Assembly (NCBI RefSeq): GCF_004341625.1
Contig: NZ_SLZG01000025.1
Span: forward strand, 1 to 64,000
Length of the DNA: 64,000 nt
Direction of reading: 5' to 3'
Source of the DNA: Rhizobium sp. BK376
Lineage (GTDB): Bacteria; Pseudomonadota; Alphaproteobacteria; Rhizobiales; Rhizobiaceae
The first letter of the stretch is position 1, and every line of letters begins with the position of its first letter. The position numbers and the translations under genes are program-made. Positions 35,042 to 44,426 of the stretch are shown here, piece by piece. The notes beneath the pieces are model-generated. The model ran no database searches, was not told the DNA's origin, and worked only from the letters and a program-made list of their open reading frames with translations.

Positions 35042-36148
35042 ATGAGAGGAGCGGAAACGAAGGGATTTTTAGAAGTCGACCGCATCGAGAAGAACTACGG
35101 CGCGATGAAAGCGGTGGACCGTGTCAGCTTTTCGCTTGCGAAAGGAGAGTTTCTGACGTTGCTCGGACCGAGTGGTTGTGGGAAAACAACCTCACTGAGG
35201 GCAATTGCCGGCTTCGAGACCATCAGTGGCGGAAAGATATCCATTGACGGCGAGCCTGTCTCCGACCCTGCGAATAACATCCATTTGCCACCGGAACGGC
35301 GGCAGTTTGGCATGGTCTTTCAGTCTTACGCGGTCTGGCCACATATGTCGGTCGCGGAAAATGTGGCCTACGGTCTGCACAACCTTAAACTAAGCCGCGC
35401 TGAGAGAGATCAGCGCATTCGGCGAGTTTTGGCCAAGGTTGGTCTGGAAGCCCAGTTGGACCGGCCAGCGACGATGTTGAGCGGTGGACAGCAGCAACGC
35501 GTCGCGCTTGCTCGGGCAATCGTTTATGAGCCAAAGGTGCTTCTTTTCGACGAGCCGCTGAGCAACCTCGATGCAAAGCTGCGTGAGGCTATGCGCCTTG
35601 AATTGCGGCGGCTGCAAGCGGAGCTCGGCATCACATCTCTTTACGTAACCCACGATCAGGAAGAGGCCATGGTCGTATCTGACAGGGTCATCGTCATGAG
35701 AGGGGGCCACATTCAGCAGATCGGCTCTCCTTCAGATATCTACGACCGTCCGGCGAACCGTTTTGTTGCCGATTTCATCGGATCGAGTAACCTGCTGGAA
35801 GCAAAGGTGTTGCGGTGCCAAGGAAAGGCAGCGTTTGTCGAAACTGCCGTCTTGCCTGGCGCTGAAATCGCTTGCGCGACTGTCGGTGCGCTAGAGCCGG
35901 GTTCCAACGTTACATTGAGCTTCCGTCCAGAGCACGCGACACTCAGCGTAGAGCCGGCGAGCAGTGATCAGAACGTCTTGTCTGGCCATGTGAGCGGAAG
36001 AATCAACATGGGAAGTCATCTCGACTACCGCGTCGCGATCGGAAAGGCTGAAGTGCGCGTCAGTGCTCCCAGGAGTGTCGAGATTCCGTTGTCGCAAAAT
36101 GTCGCGGTCGTGCTCGACCGAGACAGGAGTCTGGCGTTGGCCTCATGA
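35042..36148 (+). CDS. ABC transporter ATP-binding protein (PotA/FbpC-like)
   Basis: A 368-residue ATPase: Walker A GPSGCGKTT near residues 40-48, signature LSGGQQQRVALARA, Walker B VLLFDEPLSNLDAKLRE and switch His in YVTHDQEE. A C-terminal TOBE domain follows from about residue 280. Starts 1 base after the permease stop. It closes the importer operon and is followed by a strong bidirectional terminator that separates it from the convergent malonate operon. Confidence 0.93.
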   Translation: MRGAETKGFLEVDRIEKNYGAMKAVDRVSFSLAKGEFLTLLGPSGCGKTTSLRAIAGFETISGGKISIDGEPVSDPANNIHLPPERRQFGMVFQSYAVWPHMSVAENVAYGLHNLKLSRAERDQRIRRVLAKVGLEAQLDRPATMLSGGQQQRVALARAIVYEPKVLLFDEPLSNLDAKLREAMRLELRRLQAELGITSLYVTHDQEEAMVVSDRVIVMRGGHIQQIGSPSDIYDRPANRFVADFIGSSNLLEAKVLRCQGKAAFVETAVLPGAEIACATVGALEPGSNVTLSFRPEHATLSVEPASSDQNVLSGHVSGRINMGSHLDYRVAIGKAEVRVSAPRSVEIPLSQNVAVVLDRDRSLALAS

Positions 36149-36181
36149 GGGGGCGCCGGGTACCAGATTGACGATTGGTTC

Positions 36182-36220
36182 AAAAACGGGAAGGTGATCG
36201 ATGATCAGCTTCCCGATTTT
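36182..36220. terminator. Bidirectional intrinsic terminator
   Basis: CGGGAAG (36187-36193) and CTTCCCG (36209-36215) form a stem with a further inner GATC/GATC pairing. Five A precede it and four T follow it, so it has a U-tract in both directions. It sits between the convergent ABC importer operon and the mdc operon and would terminate both. Confidence 0.75.
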
Positions 36221-36345
36221 GGATGCTCGCCATCAGGTGAAAAAATGCCGTGGGCGCCTAACTCAACAGCTAGACTGGCGGTCGCCACATCACGATTTGG
36301 CACGATTGGACACGGTAGTGCTTTTCCCACGGTCGCTTGGAACCG

Positions 36346-37257
36346 TCACTGCGAAGCACGAATAAACCATGCGGCCGCACCCTCGACAGATCTGAAATCG
36401 CCGAACGAGCGCGATTTAATATCTGGCTGCTGCTCTCGGGCTATCGCTGCCAGGTCCGTGCCCGGAAGTAATTCGAGTAGTACCTTGCAGCCGCGCTCCT
36501 TCAGGCTTGAGAGACATGTCATCCAGTCGATACGGGTGTTCAATTGCTTCGCTAGCTTCTCTGAGGCTTCGGCCTTGGTCCGGACCCATGAGCCGTCGAT
36601 ACCGGAAAGGATCGGAAAGGCGGGAGCATGGAATGTTACCTGTTCCAGCGCTCGACGAAACGGGGCAACCGCGTTCGTCATCAAGGGAGTGTGAGAGGCA
36701 ATCGCGATCGGCAGCGAAGTCGTCCGAGCACCCATTGTCTGAACGGTCCGGGCTACGTCACCCAGAGAATCAATGCCACCGCCTATTACGAACCGATCCA
36801 CCCCATTGCAGATGGCGATGTATGTGTCGTTTTGCCTGCATATGCTCTCAAGGGCTCGTTCAGACACTCCTCTGACAGCCATCATTCCGCTTGGCGCAGC
36901 CCAAGCCCTGTCCATCAATTCGGCTCGCAGAGCGGCAAGCCTGATGACATCAGCCGTACCTATCGCACCAGCGCATCCATAGGCAGCCAGCTCGCCGATA
37001 CTGTACCCAGCGATGCAGCTTACTGTAATGCGAGGTCGGGCGATCGCTGAAAACGAGGCCATCTCGATAGCGCAAATGACCGGTTGGGCCACAGCGTTTC
37101 GATGGAGGTCCTCGCTGCTCACCACATCTCCAATAGGCCTTTCCATCACGCTGTAAAACGCCTCTAAAACCGGCTGAGCCGCGGGATGCTCGAGCAAAAA
37201 ATCGAGAGCTGATGCCGATTGAGAGTTCTGCCCCGGACACAGAATACCGACGCTCAT
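36346..37257 (-). CDS. mdcH: Malonate decarboxylase epsilon subunit (malonyl-CoA:ACP transacylase)
   Basis: A 303-residue acyltransferase with FabD-like fold. The nucleophile motif is GYSIGEL (near residues 84-90), and catalytic His is expected in IASHTPLM. In the malonate decarboxylase system MdcH loads the carrier protein with malonyl groups to start the cycle. The N-terminal SVGILCPGQNSQSASAL matches the subunit. Last gene of the mdcACDEGBH operon; ATG overlaps the mdcB stop by 4 bases. Confidence 0.9.
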   Translation of the reverse strand: MSVGILCPGQNSQSASALDFLLEHPAAQPVLEAFYSVMERPIGDVVSSEDLHRNAVAQPVICAIEMASFSAIARPRITVSCIAGYSIGELAAYGCAGAIGTADVIRLAALRAELMDRAWAAPSGMMAVRGVSERALESICRQNDTYIAICNGVDRFVIGGGIDSLGDVARTVQTMGARTTSLPIAIASHTPLMTNAVAPFRRALEQVTFHAPAFPILSGIDGSWVRTKAEASEKLAKQLNTRIDWMTCLSSLKERGCKVLLELLPGTDLAAIAREQQPDIKSRSFGDFRSVEGAAAWFIRASQ

Positions 37258-38126
37258 TGGCTCGCCTCAATGTCAAAGAGAAAGGTGGTGCACGCCAACA
37301 TATCCGCCGCACCTCCTGGGGAAAGCCGCCGCCGCGAAAACTCCTTGTGAAGCTCGATCGCCCAGTCATGTGCGTTGGTGGCGTAGATGCCGCCGTGAGA
37401 TAGGAAGCTACGCGCGGCGTCTTGAACGAATGAAAGTCCAGCCGGGCCCCCGCGGTGCAGAATGTTGGTGTCTTGCAGGACTGCCATCACAGAAAACAGC
37501 GTTTGAAGTGAGGCATCTTCGCGTGTCGAACCGTTCGCCAGCATCGTCCTGAACACTGGTAACGCCACCTCCAAGACAATTGGGAACCCAGCTGCCGCTG
37601 CCTCTCGGGCTCCTGTACCGCCGTACAGCGCGCGCACCCGCAATCCATTGGAAACGGGGGCGTCGATAGCGGACGCCAGAATGGCAGAACCCCACAAATT
37701 CGTAACTGTACTGCAGACAGTCTCCGCAGTCGCCGCCAGCCCCTTCGATCGACAATAACCAGCAGCGGCAGAGAGTAGACCAAGATTGAATATAGCGCCG
37801 CGATGGGTGTTAACCGATCCGGTGGCGCGCATCATCCGCTTCTCGGCCGTGAGGGCCAGAGACCGCAGTGAGGGAAATTCTTGACCTCGAGCGCCGACCT
37901 CGGCGATCTGGGGGAAATAAGACCGTAACGAAAACAGGCTGCGCATGAATGTTGTGATGTCCATGTCAGCGTGTGCGCCGGCGTCGATTGGACTAACCAG
38001 GCCCGGCTTCGGATATAGGGAAAGCTCGCCATACAATGCTCGTATCGCGATCCTCCCGATCGACCTGCTCATCGGAGAGAGGTCGCAGGCCCTATGATCA
38101 AAGTCGCTTTTGAGGTTCAGGTTCAT
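37254..38126 (-). CDS. mdcB: Triphosphoribosyl-dephospho-CoA synthase
   Basis: A 290-residue CitG-family enzyme. It joins ATP and dephospho-CoA to form the precursor of the phosphoribosyl-dephospho-CoA prosthetic group. The hallmark segments are YPKPGLVSPIDAGAHADMDI and NTHRGAIFNLGLLSAAAGY. Overlaps mdcG and mdcH by 4 bases each (ATGA), so translation is coupled. Required for maturation of MdcC. Confidence 0.93.
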   Translation of the reverse strand: MNLNLKSDFDHRACDLSPMSRSIGRIAIRALYGELSLYPKPGLVSPIDAGAHADMDITTFMRSLFSLRSYFPQIAEVGARGQEFPSLRSLALTAEKRMMRATGSVNTHRGAIFNLGLLSAAAGYCRSKGLAATAETVCSTVTNLWGSAILASAIDAPVSNGLRVRALYGGTGAREAAAAGFPIVLEVALPVFRTMLANGSTREDASLQTLFSVMAVLQDTNILHRGGPAGLSFVQDAARSFLSHGGIYATNAHDWAIELHKEFSRRRLSPGGAADMLACTTFLFDIEASQ

Positions 38127-38773
38127 CTAACACCCAGTGCCTGAATAATCGCAGATGCGGCGACCATCTCCGGTCCACCATGACGTTTCAGCAATACATG
38201 TTCGGGCATCATCGTGAGCTCCTTGAGATTTACCCCACCGCGACCTCTGAGGTAGAGTTCAGGATCAAGTCGAGGCGAGCCTTCGACTGACAAAAGCGCA
38301 TGTGCAGCTCCTAGGATATCTGTTGTCCGATCGCATCTAACCACTAGATCGAGGTCGGAGCTTTCCCGCAGATAGGTTGCGCCGGTCAGATGGGTCCAGG
38401 CGACTGAACCGAATACCGTCAACGTCAATCGTTGCTGCGCGGCTACCTCCAATGTTTGGGCGATTTTGATCCGCCACGAGAGAGGCGTACAAGCAACCAC
38501 CGCAGCAAGTTCAAGCTCGGGCAAGAGCCGATCGATTGCAGCGGGCATGACAACAATGCCAAAGCGTCTTTTGTCAGGCGTAGCAATTCCGAGGCGAATG
38601 CTGCCTTCGCGGTCGCATTTAGCCGACGCCGCCACAACGAGAGGCCGTCCTGCGTCGATCCAATCCTCAATGACCCCGGCCGCTGGCTCTTGGGCCAAAA
38701 TGGTCGGCGCTACAACGTGATCCCGCCAAACGCGGCGCAAAAGTATAAAGCGGTGGCGATCAGGCCGGATCAT
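38123..38773 (-). CDS. mdcG: Malonate decarboxylase holo-ACP synthase (phosphoribosyl-dephospho-CoA transferase)
   Basis: A 216-residue nucleotidyltransferase that attaches the prosthetic group to a serine of MdcC. The catalytic pattern is visible as FGSVAWTHLTG followed by ESSDLDLVVRC (GS...DxD). N-terminal DRHRFILLRRVWRD is typical. Overlaps mdcE by 14 bases and mdcB by 4. Confidence 0.91.
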   Translation of the reverse strand: MIRPDRHRFILLRRVWRDHVVAPTILAQEPAAGVIEDWIDAGRPLVVAASAKCDREGSIRLGIATPDKRRFGIVVMPAAIDRLLPELELAAVVACTPLSWRIKIAQTLEVAAQQRLTLTVFGSVAWTHLTGATYLRESSDLDLVVRCDRTTDILGAAHALLSVEGSPRLDPELYLRGRGGVNLKELTMMPEHVLLKRHGGPEMVAASAIIQALGVR

Positions 38774-39467
38774 AGCGGACTCGGTCCGAGACTATTTTTG
38801 CCAGTGATCGGCCACGCCGCTCCTCTCCGTATTGTCGACGACGATCAGCCGACCCAAGATCGGCGCCTAGTGCTTCAACGAGTGCTGTAGAAAGATCACC
38901 GTCCCAGATTTCGGCGATAGCGCCCATAGCAAAGTAATTTGAGACTCCGGGCGCAAAGACAGGGCTGCGCTCCGAAAGGAGTTCGAGGCGCTCAACGGGA
39001 ATCTTTGTGACGCGGGACATGGCCTTCAGGTTCATTACCCGAACTTCCGCGCCGGGCAGTGCATAGCAGGCATCTGCAAGCATACTGGTCGAGAGGAAGC
39101 CCGCGCTGACAGCTTCGCCAGATACGAGTCCAAGGATTTTGTGTCCTCGCCGGCGTGCGACCTCGAGGCATTTTGCGACATGTGCAATATAGCCGTTCAG
39201 GCCCAACAGTTCATCACGACGGCTCATCTTCTGCCCTGCGGTGTCGATCAACAGCAGAATTGTCGATCCGGGATGGTCTCTCATTACCACGACAATCTGA
39301 CTCGCGATCCGCAAAGCTAGATCAACACCGATAAGCGCACGCTCGCGAGTGCCTATGATGCTGATTTGCTTTTCTTGCAGGGACCCAGCGCCGTAGAAAA
39401 ACTCATTTTCGAAAGTGATGGAGTGACCATCGGGGAATAGGCGATCAGCAAGATCTTTAACGATCAC
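38760..39467 (-). CDS. mdcE: Malonate decarboxylase gamma subunit
   Basis: A 235-residue crotonase-fold carboxyltransferase-like subunit. It pairs with MdcD to decarboxylate malonyl-S-ACP to acetyl-S-ACP. Visible segments include GTRERALIGVDLALRIA, LLLIDTAGQKMSRRDEL and LVSGEAVSAGFLSTSMLAD. The ATG overlaps the mdcD stop by 4 bases. The order beta-gamma is as in described mdc operons. Confidence 0.92.
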   Translation of the reverse strand: MIVKDLADRLFPDGHSITFENEFFYGAGSLQEKQISIIGTRERALIGVDLALRIASQIVVVMRDHPGSTILLLIDTAGQKMSRRDELLGLNGYIAHVAKCLEVARRRGHKILGLVSGEAVSAGFLSTSMLADACYALPGAEVRVMNLKAMSRVTKIPVERLELLSERSPVFAPGVSNYFAMGAIAEIWDGDLSTALVEALGADLGSADRRRQYGEERRGRSLAKIVSDRVRYDPA

Positions 39468-40348
39468 GACACAATCCTCAACGAATCCGCGGTCTTATGA
39501 AACTCTTTAACATCAAAAAGCGGAATGGCGTCCGGGTTTGGAACGCCAAGTGCCGCCCACATGTCTAATGCGTCGTGCGACGCCTCGAATCGGGCAAGGC
39601 GGTCCTTCAAACGCATCTGTTCCGTCTCGACTTCATCAAGATTAAGGACAGAGCCACTGCTCAATCCGTAAATCGCTTGCTGACGAAAGGCAGCAATTTC
39701 GTCTGACACGAGCGCCGATGCCTCGCCTATGAGATAGCGGTGCTTGCCACCTACGGTTCGCCACACGAGTGGCCGATCTGAGGCGTCGAATTCCTCAACG
39801 CCAACGGTTGCCTCGATGACCTCTGGCCCAGACAACCCAAGCCGACCTTCCTCAGACATGACGATGTAGGAAGCGAGACGAGCGGCGATTCCCATTCCGC
39901 CGAAAACACCGTAACGGCCACCATCCAAGACGATAACGGGTAGGGCCGCGGCTCGCAGATTAAGCATAGCCCGCATGATTTCAGACACGGCTATCAAGCC
40001 GGCATTTGCTTCATGAAGTCGCACCCCTCCAGATTCCAGCAACAGAAGCACGCCGTCCGGCCGTTCGTCTAATGCGCGCTCAAGCAAGCCGGTGATTTTT
40101 GCTCCGTGGACCTCTCCAACTGCTCCACCCATGAAGCCGCCTTCTTGTGCCGCGAGCAGAATAGATCTGCCGTCGAGCATGCCTTTGCCGACGGTCACCC
40201 CATCATCGAAGGCGGCAGGCGAGCCAAGAGGTTCCAGATGCGGACTTCTTAAACGGCTTTGAGGCGGGAGAATTTCAATGAAACTTCCCGGATCCAATAG
40301 GCCCGCTATCCTCTCGCGGGCCGTCGCTTCATACCAGCTCGTCTTCAT
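39464..40348 (-). CDS. mdcD: Malonate decarboxylase beta subunit
   Basis: A 294-residue carboxyltransferase-like subunit. The N-terminus SWYEATARERIAGLLDPGSF and the oxyanion/substrate block LLLESGGVRLHEANAGL are diagnostic. With MdcE it forms the decarboxylase (malonyl-S-ACP to acetyl-S-ACP plus CO2) in the cytoplasm; this is the non-sodium-translocating form, as no membrane subunits are present. It starts 8 bases after mdcC. Confidence 0.94.
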   Translation of the reverse strand: MKTSWYEATARERIAGLLDPGSFIEILPPQSRLRSPHLEPLGSPAAFDDGVTVGKGMLDGRSILLAAQEGGFMGGAVGEVHGAKITGLLERALDERPDGVLLLLESGGVRLHEANAGLIAVSEIMRAMLNLRAAALPVIVLDGGRYGVFGGMGIAARLASYIVMSEEGRLGLSGPEVIEATVGVEEFDASDRPLVWRTVGGKHRYLIGEASALVSDEIAAFRQQAIYGLSSGSVLNLDEVETEQMRLKDRLARFEASHDALDMWAALGVPNPDAIPLFDVKEFHKTADSLRIVS

Positions 40349-40356
40349 CTCTTTGC

Positions 40357-40674
40357 CTACTTTCGATCTCGGCTATATGCGGTCAGCGCCTGGTTAAGCC
40401 GCAGCGCGACCACGGCCGGCGTCGCGCCAGCGTCATTAATCGAAACTAATACATCGCCGATCTTCCAACGGTCGAACACGTCGGTGAGGACGGCCTCCCA
40501 TATTTTGGCGAATCCAGACGCCGAGGTTTCAATCTCGACACGGCAAGCTCCTCCCAGATCCGCAGCTTCCACCATGATTTCAAGGTTTCCGGAACTCACG
40601 ACGCCGCACAGGACGGGCTTCCAACCTGCGGCGAATTGCTTCGTCGCAGTGAAGTCAAATAACAGCTTCTCCAT
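40357..40674 (-). CDS. mdcC: Malonate decarboxylase acyl carrier protein (delta subunit)
   Basis: A 105-residue carrier protein. The start MEKLLFDF at 40674 has GAGG upstream and removes a 50-base overlap with mdcA that the longer frame (40731) would create. The sequence VLCGVVSSGNLEIMVEA contains the serine that should carry the phosphoribosyl-dephospho-CoA group. It cycles acetyl and malonyl groups between MdcA and MdcDE. Confidence 0.92.
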   Translation of the reverse strand: MEKLLFDFTATKQFAAGWKPVLCGVVSSGNLEIMVEAADLGGACRVEIETSASGFAKIWEAVLTDVFDRWKIGDVLVSINDAGATPAVVALRLNQALTAYSRDRK

Positions 40675-40681
40675 CTCAACC

Positions 40682-42313
40682 TCACCAGTTTCTAAAACGC
40701 GCAGGCGGCCGATAAAGCCCGTGAGATGCACGGACGATGTCTTTCATCGATCGCGCTGCCAACAAATCGCGCGTTGCAAGCGACACATCAATGCCCAGAT
40801 CGGTCGGACGGCGGATAACGCCTCGATCCCTTAGATTTTCCACCATCCGCTTGTCGCGTGACAGCCCAACCGGCGTATAGCCGGCGACACCCCGGATCGC
40901 TTGTTCACGTTCCTCTAGCGTGCGGCAAAGCAACAGGTTGGCAATACCTTCCTCGGTGAGAATATGTGTGACATCGTCGCCGTAGATCATCACCGGGGGG
41001 AGCTCCAGACCGGCACTCTCCGCCAATTCCCAGGCATCGAGTGTCTCGACAAATGCCGGCACCATATGTTCGCGGAAGGACTCGACGATCTGGACTACCA
41101 GTTTTCGTCCGCGCGGCATGAGACCGGTGGTCGCCTCGCGGCCCGCCTTCAACCACGCGGGAGAAGCATGCCGCCTCCCGCGGGCGTCCGATCCCATGTT
41201 TGGAGCGCCACCGAAACCCGAAACCCGATCGAGGGTGGCCGTTGAGCTATTGCCCGCAAGATCAATCTGCAGTGTCGAGCCGATAAATAGATCGCAGCCA
41301 TATAGGCCGGCCGTCTGGCTGAGTGCGCGGTTGGACCGCATCGAGCCGTCCGGACCAGTGAAGAAAACATCAGAACGCGCGCGGATGTAGTCTTCCATTC
41401 CGAGCTCGGACCCAAAGGAGTGCACGCTTTGGATGAAGCCAGCTTCGATGGCGGGTATGAGCGTCGGATGGGGGTTCAGTGCCCAATGCGTCGCGATCTT
41501 CCCCTTGAGCCCTAAGCTGTCGGCGTAAGTTGGTAGGAGAAGCTCGATCGCTGCGGTGTCAAAACCGATGCCATGATTGAGGCTTTTTACCTCATACTCT
41601 TGGTAAATTCCCTTTATCGCCATCATCGCCATCAGGACCTGGATCTCGGAAATGAGCGCCGGGTCGCGCGTGAACAGAGGTTCGATGTAGTGAGGCTTGG
41701 GGCTCGGGACCACGTAGTCAATCCAATCAGCAGGAATGTCCACCCGCGGAAGAACGTCGACCACTTCATTCACTTGAGCGATGACCACCCCTTGCCGAAA
41801 CGTTGTCGCCTCGACAATGACCGGTGTGTCTTCCGTGTTTCCACCGGTGTAAAGGTTGCCATCTCTGTCAGCAGCCTGAGCGCAGATCAGTGCGACCCTC
41901 GGGGTCAGATCTACGAAGTAACGGCCAAAGAGTTCGAGATAGGTGTGGATCGCACCGACTTGAAGATTTCCGCTTCGTATCAATCGCGCTAACCGCGTTG
42001 CCTGCGGGCCGGCGAAGGAGAAATCCAGTCGAGAAGCGATGCCGGTTTCAAATATGTCGAGGTGCTCGGGTAAAGCCAGCACGGATTGCACTATGTGTAA
42101 CCCGTGGACTAAGGCGGGATCGACTTTGCTAAGCGCCGCGGCGAGAAAGTCAGCCTGTTTTTGATTGTTCCCTTCCAGGCAAAGACGATCGCCAGGCTCG
42201 ATTACCGCCTGCATGAGAGCTGTCGCATCCGAAGAAGCTACCATCTTTCCTGAAGCGAATCTCGCTCCTCGCCCCAGTCGATCACGCTTGTTTCTGCTCA
42301 GCTCGTTCCACAT
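40682..42313 (-). CDS. mdcA: Malonate decarboxylase alpha subunit (acetyl-ACP:malonate transferase)
   Basis: A 543-residue CoA-transferase-type subunit that exchanges malonate for acetate on the carrier protein, releasing free acetate. Diagnostic segments are RLCLEGNNQKQADFLAAALS near residues 43-62, GGNTEDTPVIVEATTF and FGGAPNMGSDARGRRHASPA. Length is normal for the family. First gene of the mdc operon; divergent from acs across a 132-bp control region. No malonate transporter (MdcF or MdcLM) is found next to it. Confidence 0.95.
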   Translation of the reverse strand: MWNELSRNKRDRLGRGARFASGKMVASSDATALMQAVIEPGDRLCLEGNNQKQADFLAAALSKVDPALVHGLHIVQSVLALPEHLDIFETGIASRLDFSFAGPQATRLARLIRSGNLQVGAIHTYLELFGRYFVDLTPRVALICAQAADRDGNLYTGGNTEDTPVIVEATTFRQGVVIAQVNEVVDVLPRVDIPADWIDYVVPSPKPHYIEPLFTRDPALISEIQVLMAMMAIKGIYQEYEVKSLNHGIGFDTAAIELLLPTYADSLGLKGKIATHWALNPHPTLIPAIEAGFIQSVHSFGSELGMEDYIRARSDVFFTGPDGSMRSNRALSQTAGLYGCDLFIGSTLQIDLAGNSSTATLDRVSGFGGAPNMGSDARGRRHASPAWLKAGREATTGLMPRGRKLVVQIVESFREHMVPAFVETLDAWELAESAGLELPPVMIYGDDVTHILTEEGIANLLLCRTLEEREQAIRGVAGYTPVGLSRDKRMVENLRDRGVIRRPTDLGIDVSLATRDLLAARSMKDIVRASHGLYRPPARFRNW

Positions 42314-42445
42314 GTGCCATCCCCGATGTGATCCTTAAAGTATACATTTACACGTGATAACGGCAATAGAGAATTTATAAATACGTATATATTGCCATAA
42401 AATATACACACGTGCTATTCAGCGGCTAACAAAGGGGAGGTGAGT
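42314..42445. promoter_or_regulatory. mdcA/acs divergent promoter region with repeated motifs
   Basis: This AT-rich 132-bp gap carries two ACACGTG sites (CACGTG at 42351-42356 and 42409-42414), each preceded by TATAC. Between them is an inverted pair GGCAATA (42362-42368) / TATTGCC (42390-42396). The right-hand ACACACGTG is repeated exactly in front of the gntR gene at 45169-45177. The layout is what is expected for coordinated control of mdc and acs by that GntR protein. Confidence 0.55.
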
Positions 42446-44404
42446 TTGCAGAAATATCCGAACACCGAGGGAATGCGGTCCCGCAGAGCAGCCCTGATTG
42501 ATCAGGTCACATACGAGACGTGGTATCAGGAGAGCGTCGAGGATCCCGACAAGTTCTGGGGCAAGCATGGCAAGCGCATCGACTGGTTCAAGCCCTACAC
42601 CAAGGTCAAAAATACCTCCTTCGTCGGCGATGTCTCGATCAAGTGGTTCGAGGACGGGGAAACCAACGTCTCCTACAACTGCATCGACCGTCATGTGGCC
42701 GAGCACGGCGAGCAGGTTGCAATCATCTGGGAAGGCGACAATCCCTATATCGACAAGAAGATCACCTATAACGAGCTGCACGAACACGTCTGCCGGCTGG
42801 CGAATGTGTTGAAGAAGCACGGCGTCAAGAAGGGCGATCGTGTTACCATCTATATGCCGATGATTCCCGAAGCCGCCTATGCCATGCTAGCCTGCGCGCG
42901 CATTGGCGCCGTGCATTCGGTGGTCTTCGGCGGTTTCTCGCCGGAGGCGCTTGCCGGGCGCATCGTCGACTGTCAGTCGACCTTCGTCATCACCTGCGAC
43001 GAGGGACTTCGCGGCGGCAAGCCCGTCCCGCTCAAGGATAATACCGACACGGCAATCCACATCGCCGCCAAACAATATGTCACCGTCGAGAAGGTTCTGG
43101 TCGTACGCCGCACCGGCGGCAAGACCGGCTGGGCGCCGGGACGCGACCTCTGGTATCACCAGGAAGTCGCGACCGTGAAGGCCGAATGCCCGCCTGTCAA
43201 AATGAAGGCCGAGGATCCGCTGTTCATTCTCTATACGTCGGGCTCTACCGGCAAGCCCAAGGGCGTGCTGCATACGACGGGTGGCTATCTCGTCTACGCG
43301 GCAATGACGCATGAATATACATTCGATTACCATGATGGCGATGTCTACTGGTGTACGGCCGATGTCGGCTGGGTGACGGGTCATTCCTACATCGTCTACG
43401 GACCGCTTGCGAACGGCGCGACGTCGCTGATGTTCGAAGGCGTGCCGAACTTCCCGGACCAGGGGCGCTTCTGGGAGATCATCGACAAGCATCAGGTCAA
43501 TATCTTCTACACAGCGCCGACCGCGATCCGTTCGCTGATGGGCGCCGGCGACGCGTTCGTGAAGCGCTCCTCGCGCTCCAGCCTGCGCCTGCTCGGCACG
43601 GTTGGCGAACCGATCAATCCGGAAGCCTGGGAGTGGTACTATCATGTCGTCGGTGACGGGCGCTGCCCGATCGTCGATACCTGGTGGCAGACGGAAACCG
43701 GCGGTCACATGATCACACCGCTGCCGGGCGCAACGGACCTAAAGCCGGGCTCGGCCACCTTGCCCTTCTTCGGCGTCCAGCCTCAGTTGGTCGACAATGA
43801 GGGCAACGTTCTCGAAGGTGCTGCCGACGGCAATCTCGTCATCGCCGACAGTTGGCCAGGGCAGATGCGCACCGTGTACGGCGACCATGAGCGCTTCGTC
43901 CAGACCTATTTCTCCACCTACAAGGGCAAATATTTCACCGGCGACGGCTGCCGGCGCGATGCGGACGGCTATTACTGGATCACCGGCCGCGTCGACGACG
44001 TGCTCAACGTTTCCGGCCATCGTCTCGGCACGGCGGAAGTCGAATCAGCGCTGGTGTCCCACAATCTCGTCTCGGAAGCTGCTGTCGTCGGCTATCCGCA
44101 TGCGATCAAGGGCCAGGGTATCTATTGCTACGTGACGCTGATGGCTGGACAGGAAGGCACGGATGCACTTCGCCAGGAATTGGTGAAACACGTCCGCGCC
44201 GAGATCGGCCCGATCGCCTCACCCGACAAGATCCAGTTCTCTCCGGGCCTGCCGAAAACACGCTCAGGCAAGATCATGCGCCGCATTCTGCGCAAGATCG
44301 CCGAAGACGATTTCGGCGCGCTCGGCGACACGTCGACGCTGGCCGATCCAGCCGTCGTCGACGATCTCATCGCCAACAGGCAGAACAGGGCGAATGCCGA
44401 ATGA
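42446..44404 (+). CDS. acs: Acetyl-CoA synthetase (AMP-forming)
   Basis: A 652-residue acyl-adenylate enzyme: acetate + ATP + CoA to acetyl-CoA + AMP + PPi. The core motif TSGSTGKPKG, WWQTETGGHM and the regulatory lysine segment RSGKIMRRIL are intact. TTG 42446 is 5 bases from AGGGGAGG and preferred over GTG 42440, which overlaps that site. Divergent from mdcA, so it is placed to capture the acetate released by malonate decarboxylase. Followed after 22 bases by adk. Confidence 0.95.
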   Translation: MQKYPNTEGMRSRRAALIDQVTYETWYQESVEDPDKFWGKHGKRIDWFKPYTKVKNTSFVGDVSIKWFEDGETNVSYNCIDRHVAEHGEQVAIIWEGDNPYIDKKITYNELHEHVCRLANVLKKHGVKKGDRVTIYMPMIPEAAYAMLACARIGAVHSVVFGGFSPEALAGRIVDCQSTFVITCDEGLRGGKPVPLKDNTDTAIHIAAKQYVTVEKVLVVRRTGGKTGWAPGRDLWYHQEVATVKAECPPVKMKAEDPLFILYTSGSTGKPKGVLHTTGGYLVYAAMTHEYTFDYHDGDVYWCTADVGWVTGHSYIVYGPLANGATSLMFEGVPNFPDQGRFWEIIDKHQVNIFYTAPTAIRSLMGAGDAFVKRSSRSSLRLLGTVGEPINPEAWEWYYHVVGDGRCPIVDTWWQTETGGHMITPLPGATDLKPGSATLPFFGVQPQLVDNEGNVLEGAADGNLVIADSWPGQMRTVYGDHERFVQTYFSTYKGKYFTGDGCRRDADGYYWITGRVDDVLNVSGHRLGTAEVESALVSHNLVSEAAVVGYPHAIKGQGIYCYVTLMAGQEGTDALRQELVKHVRAEIGPIASPDKIQFSPGLPKTRSGKIMRRILRKIAEDDFGALGDTSTLADPAVVDDLIANRQNRANAE

Positions 44405-44426
44405 ATGAAATATGGAACGGTATGAG

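Noticed and set aside
32243..36148. Importer at 32-36 kb as the malonate transporter for the mdc operon
   Set aside because: It is separated from mdc by a bidirectional terminator and its promoter carries the operator of the 46.9-kb cluster, not the ACACGTG element of the mdc/acs promoter.
42887..43708. 273-codon minus-strand open frame opposite acs
   Set aside because: Antisense shadow of acetyl-CoA synthetase; no ribosome site or family features.
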